NCBI GenBank assembly: GCA_017634595.1
Contig: JAGBNC010000014.1
Location: forward strand, 1 to 61,244
Source: Bacteroidales bacterium
GTDB taxonomy: Bacteria > Bacteroidota > Bacteroidia > Bacteroidales > UBA932
DNA length: 61,244 nt
Direction of reading: 5' to 3'
The translations under genes and the position numbers were made by a program. Position 1 is the first letter of the stretch, and every line of letters begins with the position of its first letter. The notes beneath the pieces were generated by a model. That model had not been told where the DNA came from, made no database searches, and saw only the letters and a program-made list of their open reading frames with translations. This document shows positions 55,282-61,244 of the stretch, piece after piece.

Positions 55282-57561
55282 ATGATTAAACGTTTATTAC
55301 TTATATTGAGTAGCTTAATCGCCTACGTTAATCTGTATGCCCAGCCAGCCCAGCTGATTATGAGCCAGAAAGAAGGTCGCATTACCTTTGCCGTTGACGA
55401 GGTGGATATTCCGGATAATCATTGCGGTTGGAAGAGGACTGGGCCTCAGTTGGCTCTTGACCTCAACCGTAATCAGGATGGAGTTTTATTTTCGGACTGG
55501 AAACCGGAAATCCTGGCCAACAGTTTTGCCGACGTGGACAACCTGTACGATATCGGAGAGGATGTCGTATTCCAGATGCTGCTGAAGGCATGGTGCCAGC
55601 ATCGCCCTGTGGTCTTGACTCCGGATGCCATCTGGCTGATTATTTGCCAGCAGTTCAGCCATATCGTCAATGAGAACCCGGATCGCTACCGGGGAGTCTT
55701 GGTGAATCATGAAGGGAAGAAAGAATTGCGGGTCAAGTCTAATGACCTGTTCTCGGAGCAGGCCGATTGGGAAGGACTCATCAGCCGCTTTACCGCCGAA
55801 ATTGATAAGTATACCAATAATGGCCTTGCAACGACGTTGGTCGCTGATTTCTCCACTACCGGAACGGATGAACGCATCGCATCGGAAGTGACCTTGATGG
55901 ATGTGGTCAAGCCCTATTTCGATTATACTGCCGTCTATGCTATCTGCGGTATCCCTTCCATCACTTTGACCGGGACACCGGACGACTGGCGCAAAGTTTT
56001 GGAGAAGACACTTGCCCTGGAGGCTTTCGGTCTGGGTTGGTGGACAACTGAACTGGAGCCTATTCTACAGGAGTTCGTCAAGGCTGCGGAAGGACAGCCG
56101 GACTACTGGTTCTGGAAGGACATAGTCTGTAAGACCCGCCCCAGAACCATTCAAGGTCCTGTCTGTGCAAAGGGTCAGCCTAAACTGACCAAGTTTGACG
56201 GCTGGTTCCTCAAGTTCTTCCCGTATGACAATAAAGGGAAAACTCCTGCCAATGTGGACATCACACAGACCATGCTTCCGGAAACGGTTGTGGTCCCTTT
56301 CAAGTATCAGGCCGTCAATCTGGATGGTGTCGTGTTGGAAGAGAAGACGCTGGAACTGGTTGCCGGTATTGTCGGTGTTCTGGAAGATCCGGAGGATTTC
56401 ATGATGACGCCGAAGATAGGATGGTTTGTCAGGACGGTTAACGAGAATGATCAGGCCCATGTCCAGGATGCGCCGATCGACCTCGGACAAAGTCATAACC
56501 CAGGATTGTCGATGGAAGAGACGGTCCGGTACTGGGATGAAGGACCGTTGACTTATGCCGACCTGTCTTCGAGGAAGAGTGAATGGCCCATAATATCCGA
56601 GTTCCAATATAACATCTCCTGGACGACAAAGGACTGGAAAATGGGCAATACCCGATTCCATGTACCCCATTCACAGACTTATATGAATCCCTATGCATCC
56701 TGGGTACATCCGGATTTTCGGACGGATACGATGCTGCAGTATATCCAGACCGGATTCGATTATGTGGAAATCTGCCGTCGTCGTGCTATGCGGGAACTTA
56801 TGCAGGGATCGACTTTTGGCCAAGGGAGTGTAATGAAGTTTCATCTCGACGTGGCAGACAGTTTCATGGCAAAGCTGAAGGATGAAACGCAGCAAGGGCG
56901 GGATGCAGCGGCTGTGCAAGATTATGCTCGCCGGGTGAAGGCAGAATTGGCGCAGACTGAAGAAGGTAAATATGATGACCTGAGGATCGATCCCCGTGGT
57001 TTCGGCCTGGGTATGCACTGGGGCTTAGGGAGCGAGATTTATACTGGACCGATTACTGATTATGTGACTCCGATTGTCGGCCTTGACTTTGGTTTCGATT
57101 TATGTTTCAGCCGGGTCAACCTTTATTTAAGTGGCCTTCTAGGCTTTGGCGGACGTTTCAAGCAGGCCATTGTTCGGAACGCTTACCAATGGAACGCGGG
57201 GGAGCGTATAAAGGGCGGCAACATCGAGGCATCACTCGGATACACTGTATTTGATTCTCAATGGTGGAAAGTAGCTCCTTTTGCTGGTATCGGTGTCGGT
57301 TTCATCGACTATCCATCCCATCCCGACAATCCGGACAAGAAATCCGATGAGATTTCCGGATTCCGCTATCAAGCAGGCATCTCTGCCGATCTCAAGTTTT
57401 ACAGGATAGTGGGTTATGCCCAAGCTCGAGAAGGCCTTTCCGAGTTCTCCGTCAGGTCCCGTCTTTATGTGGCACATACCGCCTTCCCCGCGCCTGCTCC
57501 CTCCTGGACCATCAACTTTGGACTCAGTGTCAATATGCTGCTCGGCTGGATACAGAAATAA
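55282..57561 (+). CDS. DUF4419 domain fused to an outer-membrane beta-barrel
   Basis: A 759-residue exported protein, signal peptide MIKRLLLILSSLIAYVNLYAQ. Residues 70-420 are a DUF4419-type domain (VVFQMLLKAWCQHRPVVLTPDAIWLIICQQF, FSTTGTDERIASEVTLMDVVKPYF, GWWTTELEPILQEFVKA, KFDGWFLKFFPYD), known mostly as a soluble domain in fungi and bacteria, without assigned activity. Residues 570-759 are a beta-barrel (GLDFGFDLCFSRVNLYLSGLLGFGG, VAPFAGIGVGFIDY, SWTINFGLSVNML). The fusion places DUF4419 at the outer membrane, on either the periplasmic or the outer face. Paired with a small unknown gene. Confidence 0.78.
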   Translation: MIKRLLLILSSLIAYVNLYAQPAQLIMSQKEGRITFAVDEVDIPDNHCGWKRTGPQLALDLNRNQDGVLFSDWKPEILANSFADVDNLYDIGEDVVFQMLLKAWCQHRPVVLTPDAIWLIICQQFSHIVNENPDRYRGVLVNHEGKKELRVKSNDLFSEQADWEGLISRFTAEIDKYTNNGLATTLVADFSTTGTDERIASEVTLMDVVKPYFDYTAVYAICGIPSITLTGTPDDWRKVLEKTLALEAFGLGWWTTELEPILQEFVKAAEGQPDYWFWKDIVCKTRPRTIQGPVCAKGQPKLTKFDGWFLKFFPYDNKGKTPANVDITQTMLPETVVVPFKYQAVNLDGVVLEEKTLELVAGIVGVLEDPEDFMMTPKIGWFVRTVNENDQAHVQDAPIDLGQSHNPGLSMEETVRYWDEGPLTYADLSSRKSEWPIISEFQYNISWTTKDWKMGNTRFHVPHSQTYMNPYASWVHPDFRTDTMLQYIQTGFDYVEICRRRAMRELMQGSTFGQGSVMKFHLDVADSFMAKLKDETQQGRDAAAVQDYARRVKAELAQTEEGKYDDLRIDPRGFGLGMHWGLGSEIYTGPITDYVTPIVGLDFGFDLCFSRVNLYLSGLLGFGGRFKQAIVRNAYQWNAGERIKGGNIEASLGYTVFDSQWWKVAPFAGIGVGFIDYPSHPDNPDKKSDEISGFRYQAGISADLKFYRIVGYAQAREGLSEFSVRSRLYVAHTAFPAPAPSWTINFGLSVNMLLGWIQK

Positions 57562-57612
57562 AACCCTGTATGCTTCCTTTATACCATGAAGGTGAAGAAG
57601 GGCAGAAAAAAC

Positions 57613-58428
57613 TCATGGACTTATATCTCTGAAACCTTTGCGGCGCAATTTACTCCAGTGAGTAGGAATATTTTTCAGAGCGTTGACAGCATCCACGTCG
57701 ATTGGTTCGAGAACAATGTCTTCCGGCTCCGGATCCAGTAGGAACTGCATGTAGCCCGGGAGCGTGAGCAGCGGACCTTCCCGGCCGACATTGTAATCGC
57801 CGAATTTGATGATATGCTTCACATGGTATTTGTCCTCATGTCTTAGAACAGTCTGAACATTCTTAGCCTGGGCAGTTCTGGCCTTCACCTCAAGTGGCAC
57901 ACATTCACCTTTCATCCGGACAAGGAAGTCCAGCTCAAGACCAGAGTCTTTTTGAAAATAATACAGGCTTTGTTGCTTCTTGTGGAGTGTATCTGCCATT
58001 AAATTTTCGTATATGGCACCCTTGAATCCTCCTAAATTGCCCTGAAGGATATCTGCTCTGGTTCCAGGTCCCAACATTTCAATCAAGAGACCGATGTCTG
58101 CAGTGTAAACCTTGAAGACATTGTCCTTGGCGTTTCCCTCCATCGGGAGGCCGGTGATATCGGTATTGTAGCAGCGGCAGATAATACCGGCATCTTCCAG
58201 CCACTGGATGGGGCCCATATAAGTTTCGCCTCGTCCACCGGGCTTGACTTTGCTCCATTGGAACTTCTTGTTCTCTTTGGCCATCTGTTTGGCCCATTTG
58301 ACTTCTGCCAGCATGGTGCCAGACTTCTCGCCGGTGCAGGAGTTGGCGTAGTAGTAGCAGAAAAAGATCTTCGGAGCCGCAACACTGGGGGCTTCGCGCA
58401 AACACGATGGCTGACGTGACCGCTTCAA
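57613..58428 (-). pseudogene. C-terminal fragment of AAA_14/DUF4143-type ATPase
   Basis: From about 58290 leftwards the sequence is the C-terminal part of the family: AKENKKFQWSKVKPGGRGET, YNTDITGLPMEGNAKDNVF, GTRADILQGNLGGFKGAIYE and the nuclease-like DUF4143 end YYFQKDSGLELDFLVRMKGECVPLEVKART, finishing naturally at FRDISP. The whole ATPase half is missing. The first 45 codons (58428-58291) do not match the family. The fragment carries the end that the copy at 48239-49002 lacks; both break near the same conserved segment. Confidence 0.8.
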
Positions 58429-58484
58429 ATGAGGTTACCCTGTATTACAACTGGACCACTGTGTGCGAATAGGCCCTTTTTTGA

Positions 58485-58829
58485 CAACACCCTGCCACAC
58501 TGATGGACCGGTATGCTCACCCACGGCCGCATAACGGCATCAAGGCCGGAAAGAATGAGGCATATTTCCGGGAGTATGCCGAAGCGCTGAAACAGGTCGT
58601 GGATACCCCAGTCATCCTGGTAGGCGGTCATCGAAGCATCGAAGCCATGAATAAGTTGATAAACGAGACCGGCATCGAGTATCTCTCCATGTCCCGCCCG
58701 CTCATCCGGGAACCGCACCTAATCAAGCGCTGGATAGAAGGCGACACTCGTCCTGCCCTATGCGTCAGCTGCAACAGTTGCTACCGTACGCCCGGACACG
58801 CGTGTGTTTTCAAGTTGAGAGGTATGTAA
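58485..58829 (+). pseudogene. C-terminal fragment of an Old Yellow Enzyme family oxidoreductase
   Basis: About 105 residues matching the end of NADH:flavin oxidoreductases: YAHPRPHNGIKAGKNEAYFREYAEAL, VDTPVILVGGHRSIEAMNKL, IEYLSMSRPLIREPHLIKRWIEGD and a final Cys cluster ALCVSCNSCYRTPGHACVFK. The FMN-binding barrel's first two thirds are absent; a stop at 58482-58484 closes the frame upstream. The break point lies next to the ATPase fragment, pointing to one deletion that joined two truncated genes. Confidence 0.8.
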
Positions 58830-58892
58830 ATGTATGGCGTTTTCGCAGATTATGCTTAACTTGCATTCGATAAATCGGAATTTGTCGAAACC

Positions 58893-59639
58893 ATGGAGTA
58901 TATCAAGGTAACGAAAAAGAATCTGGAAAAGGAACATATCTGTTGCGCCATTTCCAATAACAATGATGTTCAGGTGGCTTCCAAGAAAGCCTGGCTTGCC
59001 GGTCGATTTGACGATGGTCTCGTGTTCCTCAAGAGCGTGGAACGCGGCAAGTGCTTCATTGAGTACATCCCTGCCGAGAATGCCTGGAATCCCATCCTGG
59101 CCGATGGTTATATGTACATCGACTGCCTCTGGGTGTCCGGTTCTTTCAAGGGACACGGGTATTCCAGTGATTTGCTGGACGCCTGCATTCAGGACAGCAA
59201 GGCCAAAGGAAAGAAAGGCCTGTGCGTCCTGTCATCGGCAAAGAAGAAATCATTCCTGTCCGATTCTCAGTTCCTGAAGCACAAAGGCTTCTCCGTCTGT
59301 GACGAGGCCGATAACGGCATCCAGCTGTGGTATATGCCTTTTGCTAAGGATGCCCAGACGCCTAAGTTCAAGGAATGCGCCAGGCATCCGCATACCGACG
59401 AGCCGGGATATGTGTTGTATTACACCAGTCAGTGCCCATTCAACGGCAAATATGTTCCCATCATCGAGACTGTTGCCAAAGACAATGGCGTTCCTTTCAA
59501 AGCCATCCATCTGCAAAGCAAGGAAGAGGCCCAGAATGCGCCCACTCCTATCACCACCTACGCGCTCTTCCACGATGGCGAGTACATTACCAATGAGCAG
59601 ATGAACGACAAGCGGTTTCTGAAGCTGATAGGTAGATAA
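58893..59639 (+). CDS. GNAT acetyltransferase with C-terminal YoaP-like domain
   Basis: A 248-residue protein. Residues 1-150 are a GNAT N-acetyltransferase fold: MEYIKVTKKNLEKEHICCAI, YIDCLWVSGSFKGHGYSSDLL (acetyl-CoA loop, GHGYS) and KGLCVLSSAKKKSFLSDSQFLKHKGF. Residues 160-248 are the YoaP-like thioredoxin-type domain found on such proteins (PGYVLYYTSQCPFNGKYVPIIE, ITTYALFHDGEYITNEQM). The acyl acceptor is unknown; the family may act on small toxic molecules or peptides. Single gene, ending nine bases from the convergent trkH. Confidence 0.85.
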   Translation: MEYIKVTKKNLEKEHICCAISNNNDVQVASKKAWLAGRFDDGLVFLKSVERGKCFIEYIPAENAWNPILADGYMYIDCLWVSGSFKGHGYSSDLLDACIQDSKAKGKKGLCVLSSAKKKSFLSDSQFLKHKGFSVCDEADNGIQLWYMPFAKDAQTPKFKECARHPHTDEPGYVLYYTSQCPFNGKYVPIIETVAKDNGVPFKAIHLQSKEEAQNAPTPITTYALFHDGEYITNEQMNDKRFLKLIGR

Positions 59640-59647
59640 ATTCGAAT

Positions 59648-61099
59648 TTACCTCCTTCCTATTATGGACTGGAGCAGATATAGCATGGGGAAAATCTCCA
59701 GTCGGCCGACCAGCATTTCCAGCATGGCCGTTGCCTTCAGGACAAGGGGAAATGCCGCATAATTGGACATGGAGCCTACGTCACCAAAACCGGGACCCAC
59801 ATTGCCGATGCAGGCAACGGATGCTGTCACTCCTGTGATAAAATCAAGACCGAAAACGATATTGACGGCCGCAAATACGACCACGATCAGCAAATAGCAG
59901 AAGATGTATCCGAAGGCATCGCTGACCTGTTCTTCAGTTTTCACCCTTCCGTCAACTCGGATCAGATAAACAGCATGTGGGTCTACTGCCATCTTTACCT
60001 TGCGATAGATACCTTTGGCCGCCAGAATGGTCCGGTCTATCTTGATGCCGCCTGAAGTGGATCCGGAGCAGCCGCAGATGAGAGAGCAGGCAATAAGTAT
60101 CGTCATGCTGAGCGGAGGCCACGACGTAGTGTCCTGGGTGGCGAATCCTGTCGTGGTGGAGATGGATGCTACCTGGAACGATGCATCCCGTAGAGCGGTC
60201 CATAGAGAATAATCATGCCCATTTCCCAGGAGATCCATTGTGACAATGACAATGGCTATGCCGACCAGGGACAGGAATACCTGAATGGTTTCCGACTTCC
60301 AGAAAAATCTTGGTTTTCTTTTGATCAGTGCAAGAAAGATGATTCTGAAATGGATACCGGCGGCAAGCATCGACAGTGTCAGGACAACTTCCGCAGCGGG
60401 ATTATCATAGAAAGCGATGCTTGTATTACGGTTGCAAAAACCGCACGTGCTGCAGGCTGACATCGCGTTTGTAGCAGCGTCAAACCACCCCATCCCAGTG
60501 AGTCTTAGTGACAGAAAGGTCATGGCAGTCAAGGAAATATATGTCACGAGCATTCTGTTTGCAAAACTGCCGCTTCTTTCTCCCGTGAAGGCTTCCCGGG
60601 CTATACTGGATATCTCGGCTTTTGAAAGAGCGGATTTGTCATCTCCCATTGTAATCGAGGAAAACAAAGTGACAATTCCGATTCCTCCTACCCATGCTGT
60701 AGAAATACGCCAGAATTGAAGCCCTCTGGGCAGCGTTTCGATGTCGTTCAAGATGGAAGCACCGGTGGTCGTGAATCCGGATACGCTTTCGAACAAGGCA
60801 TTTATCGGAGTGAACTCGCGGCCATAAAACAGAAAAGGAAGCATCCCGAAGAGACAGGCAAAAACCCAGGCTCCGACAACGATGCAGTTACCTTCCTTGA
60901 ATGTAAGTTTGTGGCGCCCTTTCCGCACAAAAATAAGCGGGTAAAAACCTACTGTTCCCGTGAGAAAAGCTGAAAACAGAAGGGGAATGCCGCTATCGTC
61001 GCTGTCAGTGCAAATTGCAATCATGCCGGATACCGTCATAAGCGCTGCTATGAGAAGCAGCGATACGCCGATATACCAAGTGATAATCCTCCAATTCAT
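59648..61099 (-). CDS. trkH: TrkH family potassium uptake channel subunit
   Basis: About 483 residues. A polytopic inner-membrane protein with the four selectivity-filter P-loops of TrkH/KtrB: SVSGFTTTGASIL, NAMSACSTCGFCNRNT, ISTTTGFATQDTTSW and SVACIGNVGPGFGDVG, and the pore-blocking loop SGSTSGGIKIDRTI. It imports potassium, normally together with the NAD-binding subunit TrkA, whose gene is not in the window; upstream DNA beyond 61099 is nearly out of view. Start is the ATG at 61099 (MNWRIITWYIG); a TTG eight codons upstream is less likely. Filter loop 2 has SACSTCGF in place of the usual STAGF, worth noting but probably tolerated. Confidence 0.93.
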   Translation of the reverse strand: MNWRIITWYIGVSLLLIAALMTVSGMIAICTDSDDSGIPLLFSAFLTGTVGFYPLIFVRKGRHKLTFKEGNCIVVGAWVFACLFGMLPFLFYGREFTPINALFESVSGFTTTGASILNDIETLPRGLQFWRISTAWVGGIGIVTLFSSITMGDDKSALSKAEISSIAREAFTGERSGSFANRMLVTYISLTAMTFLSLRLTGMGWFDAATNAMSACSTCGFCNRNTSIAFYDNPAAEVVLTLSMLAAGIHFRIIFLALIKRKPRFFWKSETIQVFLSLVGIAIVIVTMDLLGNGHDYSLWTALRDASFQVASISTTTGFATQDTTSWPPLSMTILIACSLICGCSGSTSGGIKIDRTILAAKGIYRKVKMAVDPHAVYLIRVDGRVKTEEQVSDAFGYIFCYLLIVVVFAAVNIVFGLDFITGVTASVACIGNVGPGFGDVGSMSNYAAFPLVLKATAMLEMLVGRLEIFPMLYLLQSIIGRR

Positions 61100-61142
61100 T
61101 GTTTTCCTAAATTCCGCAGCCAATTTGTCTGCTAAGTTTCAA

Positions 61143-61174
61143 AAGCCCTGATAAAGAAACCCTTACCAGGGCTT
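61143..61174. terminator. Hairpin upstream of trkH
   Basis: AAGCCCTG (61143-61150) pairs perfectly with CAGGGCTT (61167-61174). On the minus strand it is followed by TTTG, so it could end a gene entering from the right edge. Confidence 0.5.
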
Positions 61175-61244
61175 GGCAATGTCAGAGATTTCACCTAAAT
61201 TAGTGAGGTCCAAATCAATAAAATAGATACTCACTGACATGGCG
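61163..61244 (-). other. Possible C-terminal end of a gene entering from the right edge
   Basis: The minus strand is open from the window edge to TAA at 61165-61163, reading MSVSIYFIDLDLTNLGEI then SDIAKPW from an internal ATG at 61240. Too short to identify. The stop lies inside the hairpin at 61143-61174, as expected for a gene end, but chance openness is also possible. Confidence 0.25.

Overview
The window is a chromosomal stretch of a Bacteroidales-type bacterium, probably a gut commensal. The evidence is a SusC/SusD pair, many lipoproteins and outer-membrane barrels, a hybrid two-component regulator ending in an AraC helix-turn-helix, and repeated promoters of the Bacteroidetes type (TTTG at -33, TAnnTTTG at -7). 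Base composition looks near half GC by eye. It is clearly lower around 45.7-48.2 kb and 54.4-55.3 kb. Genus cannot be fixed from the sequence alone.

Layout. 0.1-1.6 kb: a frameshifted AAA-ATPase/PD-(D/E)XK gene. 1.6-9.8 kb: a tight minus-strand run reading DUF47 (PhoU-like), a PiT-transporter-like membrane protein fused to a LuxR-type DNA-binding domain, an OprP-type porin, a lamin-tail lipoprotein, two CYTH or CYTH-like proteins, an SLC13 carrier and MgtC. I read it as a phosphate or polyphosphate locus. Its promoter carries TGTAGAG direct repeats just upstream of -33. 10-12.5 kb: zinc-type CDF exporter, MscS channel and superoxide dismutase. 12.5-19.4 kb: rhamnose genes (rhamnulokinase, rhamnose isomerase, GH78 rhamnosidase) and a beta-helix protein. 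19.5 kb: tRNA-Val(CAC) with a strong terminator. 19.6-24 kb: barrel protein, carboxypeptidase-regulatory-domain protein, CotH lipoprotein, PspC and PadR.

24-36 kb: a three-gene minus-strand operon (SSS symporter, sugar kinase fused to a RapZ-C domain, MurU-like nucleotidyltransferase) faces a plus-strand utilization locus (SusC, SusD, DUF4623-like lipoprotein, GHL10 glycosidase). Together they could form a route for taking up and recycling peptidoglycan sugars. 36-45.6 kb: an internally deleted metallophosphoesterase, a stalk-lipoprotein/OmpA-barrel operon, a 936-residue hybrid sensor, a GyrI-like protein, a lipoprotein tyrosine phosphatase and a Nudix hydrolase.

45.7-51.3 kb is accessory DNA. 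A double-HTH regulator diverges from two unknown genes and a metallophosphoesterase whose 3' end has been replaced by an antisense ATPase fragment. Then come remnants of a DUF1016 nuclease, inverted repeats, a Fic protein with a palindrome over its promoter, and a fragment of a surface-protein domain. 51.3-54.3 kb: an AraC regulator diverges from a probable redox/iron operon (PNPOx-like flavoprotein, 57-residue winged helix, metallo-beta-lactamase/rubredoxin fusion, ferritin-like protein). 54.8-57.6 kb: an unknown protein followed by a DUF4419-beta-barrel fusion. 57.6-58.8 kb: two truncated genes (DUF4143-type ATPase, Old Yellow Enzyme). 58.9-61.1 kb: a GNAT/YoaP protein and the TrkH potassium channel subunit.

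No rRNA, CRISPR array, intact insertion sequence or integrase was seen.
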